Assembly (NCBI RefSeq): GCF_003597395.2
Contig: NC_133777.1
Span: 5,939,421-6,003,420 of the forward strand
DNA length: 64,000 nt
DNA from: Chelonoidis abingdonii
Taxonomy: Eukaryota; Chordata; Testudines; Testudinidae
Reading direction: 5' to 3'
Of the stretch, positions 46,216-58,150 are shown one piece after another. Position 1 is the first letter of the stretch. Each line of letters starts with the position of its first letter. A program made the position numbers and the translations under genes. The notes under the pieces were generated by a model, which saw only the letters and a program-made list of their open reading frames with translations, made no database searches and was not told the DNA's origin.

Positions 46216-47247
46216 TGTCATAAACAGATAGTAGGAGTTAATAGAACAGAAGTACTTTATATCTCTTTGGCTGTAAAGGGTTAACAAGTTCAGTGAGCCT
46301 GGCTGTCACCTGACCAGAGGACCAATCAGGGGACAGGATACTTTAAATCTTGAGGGAGGGAAGTTTGTGTGTGTGCTGTTAGTTTTGGTTGTTGTTCTCT
46401 CTGGGTTCTGAGAGTGACCAGACGTGCAACCAGGTTTCTCTCCAATCTCTCCGATTCAGGCTCTTATCAGTTTAAAATAGTAAGTACTAGGTAGATCAGG
46501 CGAGTTAGGCTTATGTTTGTTTTTTCTTTATTTTGCAAATGTGCATTTGGCTGGAAGGAGTTTAATGTGTATTTGGCTGAAAATTTTCAAATTTGTATTT
46601 TGCTGAAAGGATTTTAATTTGTACTTGTATACTTAGGCTGGGAGGGTATTCCCAGTGTCTATAGCTGAAAGACCTGTACCTATTCCATCTTAAATTTACA
46701 AAGATAATTTTTACTGTTTTTCTCTCTTTAATTAAAAGCTTTTCTTGTTAGGAACCTGATTGTTTTTTTTTTCTGGTGAGACCCCAGGGGACTGGGTCTG
46801 GATCCAGATCCACCAGGGACTTGGTGGGGAGAAAGGAGGGAAGGGGGAGAGAAAGGTTAATTTCTCTCTGTGTTTGGATTACTTTCGCTCTCAGGGAGAG
46901 TCTGGGAGTGGGAGAGAGAAGGAGGGAGGAAGGTGAATTGTCCTCTCTGTTTTGTGTTTCAAGGAGTTTGAATCACAGTGATCTTCCAGGGTAACCCAGG
47001 GAGGGGAAGCCTGGGAGAGCCAATGGTGCGGGAAAGGGTTTACTGTCCTTGTGTTAAGATCCAGAGGATCTGGGTCTTGGGGGGTCCCTAGGCAAGGTTT
47101 TGGGGGAACCAGAGTGTATCAGGCACTGGAATTCCTGGTTGGTGGCAGCGCTACAAGTACTAAACTGGTAATTGAGCTTAGAGGAATTCATGCTGGTACC
47201 CCATCTTTTGGATGGTAAGGTTCAGAGTGGGGAATTATACCATGACA
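46216..47247 (+). mobile_element. Solo LTR, 1,032 bp, same family as 35582-36408
   Basis: Starts TGTCATAAACAGATAGTAGG and ends TATACCATGACA. The 5-bp duplication GTGAC is exact on both sides (46211-46215 and 47248-47252). It shares ACCAGAGGACCAATCAGG, ATTAAAAGCTTTTC and GGAACCTGATTG with the other LTR. It is longer because of imperfect repeats of GTATTTGGCTGAAA type at about 46545-46635 and an extra purine-rich part. No internal genes. Confidence 0.92.
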
Positions 47248-47252
47248 GTGAC

Positions 47253-48877
47253 AAAAGCCAGCGTGGAGCAAGGTTGGTTGAGTTGTGCCTCTCTGCCTTA
47301 GGGAGCAGCCTGCTTTGTCTCTCTCTGTTCTGGGTTCTTATGTGTTAGAGTTCTGGGGTCTATGAAATAAAAGTCTTATGTGGCAACCCTCCTGCGAGCT
47401 CATGTAATGTCTGTTTTTATCTAACTTTTCTGTGTTCATGCCATGAATATAACAGCAATCTGCTGACTCACTCCACCAGGTATGGCTCATTAACTGTGTC
47501 TGGAATATACACAAGGTGGGAGTAGCTTTCCAGGCAGAAGAAACTAGCAAGCTAGGACGTAGGTGCTGGAAGGAAACCCTAGCTGGGGGATAGCCAGGAA
47601 GCTGAGGCTGAAGTTTATGTTTTGTCCTTGTTTGTGTGTTAGCAGGCCCAACACAAGGAAGGGGATGATTTTTGAAGCTAACTCAGACTGGCAATGGGGT
47701 GGAGTCTCATCACGTTCACACACTTCAGTAAGTGACTCGATTGTAGAGCTGAGGAACATTCTCATTGCTCAGGGATGGCAACTGGAGGTGTTCAGCAAAT
47801 CGGAAACCAGGCCACGTAAGTGCCTGATTTTCCCCAACCAACTTGAACTTGTTGGCCTAACTGCCCATGAAAGCGCACCAGGCCTTCTGCCCTGCCATGC
47901 AGTCTTCCCGCTTGAATTCTGATGAAGGGTCCGGGACATGGTGAAGGCAGGACCGTAAGGAAAATGGCTGCAGTGGCTGATTTTCAAGGGACTCCAACTG
48001 CCATTTTAGAGTTCATTTTGCACATCATCTATTATAAGTTCAATCAAGTATTGCTTGCCTACTGAGCTAATTTTGCAATACCCATCAGATGGTATTTAAC
48101 CTCCTATTATCATCAGTGTAGTGCACCTTGGGGTTTGAAAGAGTCTTTACTAATCCCCCGATCCACCTACCCTAACTCTTGCTTGTATTTCCTTAATTGC
48201 CCATCCAGCTCAGGCAGATAAAGCAGACAAATTCCAGCTGCCTTCATTTGGGTCTTTGCTCTTAGATTTTTGATGGGTAAAAAGGGCAAATATATTCATC
48301 TAGCAAGTATATGCCTCCCAAAGTTCAATCCTTCTGCGTGCTTCCTTGTAAATTGGTTTCAACAGCAGGGGGAGAGAGTTCTAAGAACAGACGTTAAAAG
48401 GTCATTAAATAAAAGGGCAAAGAATACCTTTGTATCTCTCTATTAGCGATAAAGGCTGGGCTGGGCTGAGTCAAGCTCCCAGCTCTGTGCAAACAGACTC
48501 CAAATAAAACAACTTTATTGCAGGTTAATGACGCCATAAAAATGTATTTCACTGTCCATTTAGCAGATGTTGAACATAAATATTTTGGATTAAAAATAAA
48601 CTCTCCAATGTGCCACTGTATTGTGATTTCTGTCTCTCCTGCCTCCCTTGAGTGCTTTATGGGCAGCCACGAATCACCCTGGGGGTTAGTTTAATCACAG
48701 TTTAAAATACGAAGGCGATAGAGTCTCCAACTTTCTAGGCATCGGTCTCAGATTCAGAGGCTCTTCCGTTCAGGTAACAGCATGTAGCAGTCATCATAAC
48801 TGCAGCTCAGAGACAAATTTTGTCCCTGGTATTTGGTACTTCAGGGTAGGATTTAGTCCCCTTTACTCCCACTGAGT
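47253..48877. other. Intergenic sequence; AT-rich unique stretch at 48400-48630
   Basis: No gene. 48400-48630 (TAATGACGCCATAAAAATGT, GAACATAAATATTTTGG) has no repeat features and may be a conserved element. Confidence 0.35.
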
Positions 48878-49385
48878 AATTCACAAAAACACCCATACTG
48901 GGTCGGACTAAAGGTCCATCTAGCCCAGTTTCATGTCTTCCGACAGTGGCCAGTGCCAGGTGCCCCAGAGGGAATGAACAGAACAAGCAATCATCAAATG
49001 ATCCATCCCCTGTCACCCATTCCCAGCTTCTGGCAAACAGAGCCTGGGGACACCATCGCTGTCCATCTTGGCTAATAGCCATTGATGGACCTATCCTCCA
49101 TGAATTTATCTAGTTCTTTTTTGAACCCTGTTATAGTCTTGGCCTTCAGAATCTGGCAAGGAGTTCCACAGTTGACTGTGTGTGTTGTTTGAACTTCCTT
49201 TTGTTTGTTTTAAACCTGCTGCCTATTAATTTCATTTGGTGACCCCTAGTTCTTGTGTTATGAGAAGGAGTAAATAATACTTGCTTATTTACTTTCTCCA
49301 CATCAGTCATGAGCGATCATATCCCCCATTAGTCGTTTCTTTTCCAAGCTGAAAAGTCCCCTTAGCTAGTTCCTCACAAGCTAGG
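48878..49385 (-). mobile_element. CR1-type 3' fragment, same family as 20450-20790
   Basis: AATTCACAAAAACACCCATA, CTGGGTCGGACTAAAGGTCC, TGTCTTCCGACAGTGGCCAG, GATGGACCTATCCTCCATGA, GAGTTCCACAGTTGACTG and CCTAGTTCTTGTGTTATGAG. Longer than the copy at 20450. Confidence 0.82.
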
Positions 49386-50601
49386 CTCACTGAACCCTCT
49401 GTGCCTTGGAGCAAAGGTGTGGGAAGGCAGAGTTTGCTGGCTATGCACCAAATGGTGCACCCAGATTTCGTAGAATGAAATGGTTACATGTAACATACAC
49501 CAGGAACAATAGAGCTGCCTTTTTAAAAAGGAATGCCATTCACAGCACTGGCACGCCTTTCTTCCCCAAACCCCTGAACAGCCAAAAAAACCCAACCCCG
49601 AAACAAATCAATCTAACGCTCTCCTCCCCCTGAAATAAATTAATATTTTAAATCCAAACAAAAACCCTCCTCCATGTACAGTTTTCACCCAAAAGAGGGA
49701 GATGTGCCAGAGACTCCCTGAAGGCCCGTAGGGTCTTCGTTATGGCTAGTGCCTTTACATGGAAGGCACCCAGGTACTATAGCCGTGGGCATCAGGCTAC
49801 ACTCCTCAGCAGATAGGTGTGCGTTATGACACATCTAATGACATAGCATCTGCTATCCCCATAGAATCACAGGGCCAGATGCTGATACCTTTCCTCACAG
49901 TGAGTAGCACCTTAAGCTACTTCTTGGGATTTCAATGGGACCACTCCAGAGAGCGGGGGGGTCAGAAATAGAGCTGGATGGGTGACTATGCCCCGTCCTG
50001 CCTCCACCACTCAGGAAAATTTCTCCATTTCTTAATTGGTTCCATTCCCCCAGTTTGTCCGCTGTGTATCACACGACTAATTCCTCTCCCTCTTTGGTGT
50101 TTACATCCTAGCTCAAACTGCTCTCAGGGCTGGCTTAACCAAGCAGCACAGCTTCAGCTCTTCGGATAAGTCAGTGCCCTCCAGCACCTGGCTCCGTCTA
50201 GCTGCTTCTCCCTGATGTTCAAAGCTCTTTGCAAACATCAGCTAACTGAGCCTCCCAGCACTCCGTGGAGAGCAGTGCCTTCTTTCTGCATAGTGAACGG
50301 GCCATAAAAAAACTGGGGGGTTTCTCTTTTGTGGGCTGAAGCTGGAAATTTCATTTCAAGTCAGCACGTCTGTAGGCGCAACCCACACTCAGACCAGTAA
50401 GGGCTGTGTAAAACAGGAGGGAGTGCCTCTGGGTTTGGCCCACTGGACCTTTAGGCTGAGTGAGAGCTGCTGTTATGACCATCCACACTCAGGGGGTTGC
50501 ATATCATAGTGCGGAGATGTATCATACTTTTTTTTTCCTGAAAAGCTAGAACTCTGGCCGATGCTTCAGCTGAGTGTTAAACTGCAGTGCAGGATAAAGG
50601 G
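49386..50601. other. Intergenic sequence with no recognised feature
   Basis: No named feature before the hAT-like element. Confidence 0.45.
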
Positions 50602-50609
50602 GACTTTAT

Positions 50610-50920
50610 CAAGGCCGCCCAGAGAATTTAGGGCACTTCGGTGGCAGGTCCCAGGGTGGAAGACCCCTCCACTCCCCCGCCGCGGGTCTTCGGGGCACTT
50701 TGGCGGCAGGTCCCAGAGTGGAAGGACCTCCCGCTGCCAAAGACCCAGAGCGGAAGAAGCTCCAGGGGCCCAGGCCCCGCAAGAGTTTTCCGAGGCCCCC
50801 CGAGCGAGTGAAGGACCCCACTTCAGGGGCCCCGAAAAACTCACATGGGGGCCCCTGTGGGGCCCAGGGCCAGGGGCAAATTGCCCCACTTGCCCCTCCC
50901 CCCATCCCCGGGTGGCCCTG
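50610..50920. mobile_element. hAT-like element, 311 bp, exact 8-bp target duplication
   Basis: CAAGGCCGCCCAGAG at the left and CCCCGGGTGGCCCTG at the right are inverted with few changes. GACTTTAT flanks both sides exactly (50602-50609 and 50921-50928). Inside, GGCACTT..GG..GGCAGGTCCCAG occurs twice. G/C-rich, non-coding. Confidence 0.9.
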
Positions 50921-50928
50921 GACTTTAT

Positions 50929-52514
50929 CAGCATGTTTTGTGTTCTCGCAGACCCTGTTACATACAGACCAGCACAGCCTGTCGCCTAAGAATTCTCCTG
51001 GCTTTGGTGTATAGTATCCAGTCAGGGTCTGATTCTGTCACCCTTATTCATGCTTTACTCACAAGAGCAATCCCAGTGAGCTCTTGTTTCAGGCTGTGGG
51101 ATAGTCTCAGAGGGGAAGGCCCTCCTCTGGAAAACTAGACCCCTAAAACATCCTGCAAGGGCACAATCGTGCATTAGCCACAGGGAGGTGGGCTGAGCCT
51201 TCGTATCTCTAACCTCTCTGATTCTGTGACAATGAAAAGTGCAAAGTCACTATGGGTTTGCTAACACGTACTGCGCACAGGTGTCAAGTACATGCAGTAA
51301 TAGATGGGAGTTTATTACAAAAGCTTGTGTGGATTTTTTAGTGTTAATGGTGGGGAGGCCCACACCTGCCTTCCCTTTCCCACACACCAAGTGCTGGGAT
51401 GCTCAGCTTTGCAGAGGGGATCCCTTTGTAGAACCACAGACAGGTTGTGCACAGAGAGAACTATTATCGAGCCAGCCAAAATTGTCCAGCCCTTGAGCAT
51501 TATCCATCCCTGTAGCCCATCCGTGCCTGGTGAGCAGAGCAAATTGTATTTTAATTGCATTTCCAGAAAAGATGGTACTTGCCCAGGACTGGGAGAATTT
51601 TGCAAATCTGCGCTTCCTGGAGCTCAAAAGCCAGCCTTCTGTGATGGCCGCACTCAGTTCAGAACAGGCCAACTCTCTTTTTATAGAGTTTGTTGGTAGT
51701 TATTCTCCATTAGCGTGTCCTCTTCTAGAGAGTAATTGACTGGACCTCTGTTGCACTGTACATACTTGACAAGCTCCTGCCTTTGATGTGGGAATGAGTC
51801 ATTCATTAACTGCTGGGACAAGATGTGCATGCAAACACCAGAGCCGATTGTTCTGCAAAAGGGGAAAAGTCAGACCTCAACAAACGGGTCTCCTTTGTGC
51901 CTGATGTAGGAATTAGGATTGATACAGCAGCCCTCTACCCAAGGGAGGCCTTGATTTATTTCTTTTACAAGAGGCAACATCGCATCACTGTAGGGAGAAG
52001 AGGGAGAGTAATATTTAGCCACAAAGCAATACCAGCATCATTACATAATGGGCATGGAATCGCAGTGATACACAGTTTTTCATTAAAGCACCAGAGATCA
52101 AACTCCCTGCTGAATTGTTGTTTGAGTTTTCTGTCAAGGTAAAAACCGTTGCTGCTTGGGTTTTCATTATATTCATAAAGATTAAAAATGAAGCTAATTA
52201 GAAAGAGGTTGGCATGAAAAATTGCTCGCTGAGACCGGGAGGGAACGGAAGCCATACATGAAGCATTTACAAATGACTCCGCTTCAGAACTGATCGCACC
52301 CCCTAGCAAGTGACTAACCCTGACACCACACGTCGCTGCTATGGGGCAGATATCACAGTCCTGGTTTTAACTCCTCTTGTGGCCTGCTGATTTGAACAGT
52401 ATCTTGACAAGGGCAAGACTGCTGGTGTGCTGAGGTCACTGTCTGTCATGCTGATTGCTGTTGTCTCCTCGTTTCCCCATGCTCCTTTATCTGTCTGTAC
52501 CCATCTGTTGATTC
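50929..52514. other. Intergenic sequence; AT-rich unique stretch at 51990-52260
   Basis: No gene. 51990-52260 (TACATAATGGGCATGG, AAAATGAAGCTAATTAGAAA, GGCATGAAAAATTGC) is unrepeated and AT-rich, a candidate conserved element. Confidence 0.35.
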
Positions 52515-52625
52515 TTGTCTTGTATTTAGATTGGAAGCTTTTTGGGGAAGTGCCTGGAACAATGAGGTCCTGGCCCGTGACTGGGGCTCTGAGGTACTAT
52601 GACAACACAAATAATCAATAACAAT
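52515..52625 (+). repeat. SINE-like 3' module
   Basis: TTAGATTGGAAGCTTTTTGG, GGAAGTGCCTGGAACAATGA, GGTCCTGGCCCGTGACTGGG and ACACAAATAATCAATAAC. Confidence 0.75.
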
Positions 52626-52738
52626 AATTTGCTGGATCTCCGAGCTTGCTCTCAGCTAGCTCCGCTATAGCTGGTGGACAAAACAGCCAGTTCTAATGAA
52701 AGGCCATTGCTTACGGCAACACAGCTATAGCTGTTTAG

Positions 52739-52985
52739 GAAATCTTTTCTTTTTCCCTGGGAAAAATGTGGATTGAAAATGGAATTTCATTTTCTTTGAC
52801 CTTTTTGGGGATTTTTGTTGGGGAAAAAATGTTTTGGCTTTGGCGGCTGAAAATTGAGAAGAGGTTTCCAAACCTGGAAAATGTAGTTGAAAATTGATAT
52901 TTCCTGTGGAAATGCCCATTTGGACTCCTGCTAGTTTCCACCAAAAAACCCCCTTTTTCAATGGGAAATTCTCAACCAGGTCTAA
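52739..52985. repeat. AAATTT-rich interspersed repeat
   Basis: Runs such as GAAAATGGAATTTCATTTTC, GGGGAAAAAATGTTTTGGC, GAAAATTGATATTTCC and TTTCCACCAAAAAACCCCC. The composition suggests a low-complexity or old repeat; the class is unknown. Confidence 0.45.
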
Positions 52986-54840
52986 GCACAACCCTCACAG
53001 CACATCTGCTCCCTCGCACATCTGTAGCTGGATGCGCAAATGAGACCCATCCTGCCAAGTACTGGCAGCTCTTGGCTTCTAGTGAAGTGCTCAGCAACCC
53101 TGGATCAGATCCACATTGGGAAAAGGAGGCCTAGGTCCTTCAAGGGAGTTAGGTACTCGCTTGGAGGATTAGGGCCCAAATGACTAACTCCTGTTTGCAT
53201 ACCTGGTGCTTGGTTTCTCTCCATGCCATTGGGGGGGTGTGCACGTGCACATGGAAGGTTCACAATATTTGCTGCACCTGTTATTACTACACAAAGCCTT
53301 CTGGAGTGGCAAGGTCCTAAACAGGCAATAGAGAAGCACCAGCTGGGTCCTTCTACTGCATAAAGAGCAACTCATGCCCCGATTGGGTTGTGGAAGGAGT
53401 GATCCTAGCGTGCTGCCCATCTTTCTCCAAACATTGCAGGTAAAGGAGGAGGCCAGCTGTGCCACCTGTCGAGACCATACAGGGGAGCCAGCAAGCCACT
53501 CTCCACCAAAACTCAGCTCTCCCACCTTCACCTCCAGACAGAAGATGTTGGTTCAATCCCACAGAGGAGAGAGAACCAGGTAACTGAGGCTCCTGAGGCT
53601 TGTGGGGAGGGCAGATCCAGTGAGTGTCACTAATATGGGCCAATTACTAGGCCTTTGAGCCTCCAAAAGATTTTTTAAAAACTAACGGATACAACAGCCT
53701 ACCCAAAATGCCATGTTTCTGAGCCTCCCATATTCCAGAAACTGTTGCCTACACATGACCACTGCAGTAAGAGGGGAAACAGAATCACAGCACGTGCTTG
53801 CTTAGGTGGGTCTAACCCAAGGCCCCAGGCCTGATCACCCCGAAAGCAGGGGAAGTTTGGATCCAGATCAGAACTGCTGGGAATTAGGCATGAACCCAGC
53901 CCGCATACAAAGGATTCAACTGCTCAGAAAAGGCCAAGCACCTCTGAAGAGGAAAGTCACTAGAAATAAACTGCTGAACGATTTAGAGTGAAACCAGCAA
54001 CCTCTTCATTCAGGATCAATCTGACCCCATACAAGACAATGCAAGCTGCAAATCCCCACCAGACAGAGTAGAGGAGTGGTCTCCTGCAATGATAGGTAGC
54101 ATATCATCTGGCAGCACAGGTGAAATGTACCCAACTGCCTTTAATTACAGTAGGTAAGAGCTGAGCAAATGTCCAGTTCCCTGAGAAACAGCAGCCCTTC
54201 CAGAGATAGTTTGAGGTCAAGACTTCATTCAGATTCCTCAATTTTGCTTGCAACTACAGGCTGCTCTCTGGAGCTGTGGGGGCGGCTAGAGAGGTGAGAC
54301 TCAGCAAGGGACTTGCTAGATCTTACTGGATTTCGACCGCAGTCGAAATTGCTAAGCCTCCCATTGTGTTCTGTGACATTTACACAGATACGAACGTAGG
54401 AGTGAGGGATTCCCGTGGCTAAAGGCTGCATATGCATATTGCTGCTGGCATCACCAGTGCACAGAGCACTTGCCCATCCGAGCCCAGAGGCTGTATTCAA
54501 TTCTGTATGGCTATAGAGAAATGGTAAAAGCACAGCCGTAGTGCATAGATTTCAATAGGATTCATTCTTTAAAAGATTACTTTACCTAAGAAATTAAAGC
54601 GCACAGAATATCCATCAGAAAGTCCCTTGGGGTTTATCTGTATGTTAAAGTTGCATGTCTTTAATTATCCTGCTATAATTAAAGTGGTACAATCCCCCCT
54701 AATATGGATGCAGGTATACTAGAATAAAACTGCTCATGCAGGTATTGCTTATTTCCTTATAGGAAGGGGCATAAGCTATACTGGCATAAGGCACCATTAT
54801 ACTGGTATAACTGCACACACACTAGAGATAATACCAGGAT
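52986..54840. other. Intergenic sequence, few features
   Basis: A palindrome-type fragment at 53120-53180 (GGCCTAGGTCCTTCAAGGGA, GGAGGATTAGGGCCCAA). The rest is unique as far as I can see; 54640-54835 has TATACTGGTATAA words of a short DNA element. Confidence 0.4.
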
Positions 54841-54856
54841 AACAATACAAATAAAA

Positions 54857-54909
54857 AGCAACAAAGAGTCCTGTAGCACAGATCCAGACTAACACAGCTA
54901 CCCTCTGAT
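54857..54909. mobile_element. 53-bp insertion with a 15-bp target duplication
   Basis: ACAATACAAATAAAA is repeated exactly at 54842-54856 and 54910-54924. The insert starts AGCAACAAAGAGTCCTGTAG and ends AGACTAACACAGCTACCCTC followed by TGAT. It belongs to the CCTGTGGCACC..GACTAACA repeat family, also at 61397-61485. The long, exact duplication suggests target-primed insertion; there is no poly(A). Confidence 0.85.
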
Positions 54910-55082
54910 ACAATACAAATAAAACTCACACTCCTAACCAAAAGAATTATACCAGTACAAAACTGCATGTGGATCAAACCTTAGACAGCCATAGGGGACT
55001 CAGTGCAGTGAGATCACCCTGCACTAATACATTCCACATCATATTTGCATAAGTACACTAGCGAAATGTGGTCCAGATGAAA

Positions 55083-56106
55083 TCACAAAAAGGTGGGTGC
55101 AAAACTGGTTGAAAGAGTGTACTCAGAGTAGTTGTCAGTGATTCGCCGTAAAACTGGGAGGATGTATCTAGTGGGATCATTTCTGGTTCTGGTACTATTC
55201 AATATTTTCACTGACTTGGATAGTGGAAAGGAGGGTATGCTTATAAAATCTGCAGATGACACCAATGTGGGAGGGGTTGAAAGCACTTTGGAGGTCAGAG
55301 TTAGAATTCAAAACAACCTTGATAAATTAGAGAACTAGTCTGAAATTAACAAGATGCAATTCAGTAAAGAAAAGTGCAAATAACTTCACTTAGGAAGGAA
55401 AAATCACATGCACAGCTACAAAATGGAGAATAACTGGCTAGGTGGTCATACTGCTGAAAAGGATCCGGGGGTTATAGTGGATCACAAATTGAATATGAAT
55501 CAGCCATGTGATGCAGGTGCAAAGAAGGCTAATGTCAATCTGGGGTGCACTAACAGGAGTATTTTATCTAAGAGTAGGAGGTGAATGTCTGGCTCCACTT
55601 GGCGCTGGTGAGGCCTCAGCTGGAGTATTTTGTCCATTCTGGGCCTCACACTTTAGGGGAGTTGTGAGCAAAGAGTCCAGAGGAGAGCAATAAAATTGCT
55701 GCAAGGTTTAGAAACTCTGACGTGAGGAAAGGTTAAAAACCCCCTGTCATGTTTAGTCTTGAAAAAAGGAGCGGGGGGCAACACCTGATAAGAAACTTCA
55801 AATATGGTAAGGGCTGAGGTAAAGAGGATGGGGATCAGTTGTTCTGCATATCCAGTAAAGGTAGGGCAGAAAATAATGGGCTTAATCCGCAGCAAGGGAG
55901 GTTTAGGTTAAATATTAGGAAAAACATTCTAACTGTAAGGGTAGTTAAGCTCTGGACCAGGCTTCCAAGGGAGATTGGGGAATTCCTATCCCTGGACATT
56001 TTCAGGAACAGGTTGGACATGCACTGATCTAGGTTTACTTGGTCCTGCCTAGTGTGGGCTGCTGAACTAGATAACATTCCTGCCTGACATTTCTATGATT
56101 CTGTGA
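55083..56106 (+). mobile_element. CR1 LINE, 5'-truncated, with reverse-transcriptase remnant
   Basis: About 1 kb, ending TTCTATGATTCTGTGA. At 55132-55338 a frame reads LFNIFTDLDSG and LIKSADDTNVGGVES, which fits the ADD box of a CR1 reverse transcriptase; a stop follows. Later parts (GTTATAGTGGATCACAAATT, GGCCTCAGCTGGAGTATTTT, GGTTTAGGTTAAATATTAGG) follow CR1 order. Not functional. Confidence 0.92.
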
Positions 56107-56524
56107 CTCCCACGATGAACCAAAGCTCAGATGCTCAAAGGCTTTTAAGCTCCTAACTCCCATTCAGAGTGAGCTGCTGAGCCTCAAGTATAGATCTTGG
56201 TATTTATAGGTGTTCATCGCCACTGATATCAATGAGAGGGCAGAGCAAAGGGTATCTGCACTGCACCGATTTGGGCTTTAGGGATGGGTAATAGCTCAGC
56301 CATGACAGGCTTTCCCGTGCCCTGTCTGTGCAAGGCCCTTTGTTAGGAGATCTTAGATGAGACCTCAAAGCTAGTCTACGCTCTATGGACATTAATAATC
56401 AGAGCAGTAGTTTTCCCTGGGGTGCTGCTGAAAGCCACTGATCAGGGTGTGTTGTATGTCCCCAGTCCACAGAAGATGTGGAGATGTTCCAACTCCCCTA
56501 CAGAGCATGGGTCTATAGCTCAGA

Positions 56525-56790
56525 CTGTAAAGACTCAGGCTTTGTCTACATTAGAAAGGGTTTTCTGGTATAGTTATACTGGTAACACTGTAACAGCAAA
56601 CCCTCCTACTGGAGAGGCAGTTTATGCCAGCCAAAGAGTGCTTCTGCCAGCAGCTTATACCAGGTCCCCAAATGAAATAAGCAATACCAGCAAAAGGACT
56701 TTTTTTGCTGGGGTAACTATTTACGCTCAGGTTTTTCTGGCAGAGCTGTTTTATGCCAGCAAAACTTTGACATATAGACTAGGCTTTTAG
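56525..56790. mobile_element. Short DNA element ('AGGCTTTGTCTACATTAG')
   Basis: CAGGCTTTGTCTACATTAGA at the left and CATATAGACTAGGCTTTTAG at the right are a diverged inverted pair. Inside, TTTATGCCAGC occurs twice. The open frame across it is incidental. Confidence 0.65.
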
Positions 56791-57699
56791 CACTGGACAA
56801 TCCCAAATTCAGTCCCTGCTGTATCAGCCAAGCGGGCATGCATCACCCTTAGGCAAAATTTCCCTTCTCCCCACAGTTCCAGGCTAGCTGGATATCCCAC
56901 AACACCCCTAAGGTGGCTGTGTTGCAGTGGGTTTGTAGGCAGAGCAATTGTGAAGCCATTTTAGCTTCTTCAGATGATAGGCCGTACATTAAATACTATC
57001 ATTATGTTAATTTTATTATGCAGTAAAATGCACTGTAAACCCTTTCTTTATAATAATATGCACCTCGTCGTAATTCCCATTTTATAACACAACCTGCAAG
57101 AATGATCCTGTAATGACAGAGCTCCTTAGATATCATGAGCTTATGGGTTTAACAATTACTGTGCAGAAACTATATGGTTATTTTTGCCATGTAAAATATT
57201 GTGCTGCCTTTAAACTTTATTTCAACATTAGTGTGTAACATATTTCCTTTTAAGGGGTCTGGCTGTTTGAATCTCACTTCTGTACTGCAACTGGTACAGC
57301 ACTGGTGATATCCAGTGGCCATTAGCAGCACTACATGTTTATAGAGTCATATAGTTTGATTTAAGTGCTGGAGGACCAACAGAGACAATTGTAGACTTTG
57401 ATCATTTATATTTAATGTAAAAAGGAATCAGAAGAATCTTTAGTTTGGAATAAAGCAAACTTTGAGGGTGTCTTTCCACAACCATAAAGTGTACAATTTT
57501 TTCATTTGCAATTCATCTGTACAATGACTGCTAGAATCTGCACAGTATATGTAAGATGATGTGAATAGTTCACTGTTTCCTGGATCTGGTTGTAGTGATT
57601 ATTTGGATATTCGAGAATAAAATGGAATTTGCTTGGACTGGTTTTTGTACTGGGAATATACTCTATGGGTAATAAATATTTATGGTAAGCTTGGAATCT
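56791..57699. other. Intergenic AT-rich sequence with no recognised feature
   Basis: About 900 bp, AT-rich, unrepeated as far as I can see. Confidence 0.4.
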
Positions 57700-57810
57700 T
57701 GTCTTTCGCCAACAGAAGTCAGTCCAGTTAAAGTTATTAACTTACCCACTTTGTGTCTCTAATATTCTGGGACCAACATGGCTCCAACAACACTGCAAAT
57801 AATAAATAGA
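57700..57810 (+). repeat. Interspersed repeat end ('CCAACAGAAGT..CAACAACACTGCA')
   Basis: TTTCGCCAACAGAAGTCAGT, CCAGTTAAAGTTATTAAC, CCCACTTTGTGTCTCTAATA and GGCTCCAACAACACTGC. A related copy lies in reverse at about 60245-60360. Confidence 0.6.
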
Positions 57811-57913
57811 AGTGAGGCCCTGTTCAGGTTCTATTAAAGTCAATGGGAAAACTTCCATGCAAGCTAGGTTGGACCTGTGATACTTAAATGCACTTGTGAT
57901 TCTATATAGTGGA

Positions 57914-58150
57914 TAGGGTGACTAGCTGTCCTTTATTTTAAGGGACACCCCTTGATCAATTTAAACATTAAATTGAAGCTTGTGATAATTGCATAGTGTA
58001 CATGGGGGCAGAGGAAACATACACTTGAGAGAAAATTCATGATATGCTAAGGGAGGTAGTATTTATCTAAAATGTCCCCTAAAATAAAATGTTGTCCCTT
58101 ATTTTTCATGTGGTTTTCCCTTATTTCCATCCAAAAAGGTGGTCACCCTA
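57914..58150. mobile_element. hAT-like element of the GGGTGAC family, 237 bp
   Basis: TAGGGTGACTAGCTGTCC at the left and GGTGGTCACCCTA at the right. Flanks ATAGTGGA and CTACAGGA agree at five of eight positions. The inside is AT-rich with TGTCC and TTATTTT words repeated in reverse. Confidence 0.75.

Noticed and set aside
54225..54533. 102-aa minus-strand frame
   Set aside because: Single open frame in intergenic DNA without start context, splice partner or similarity.
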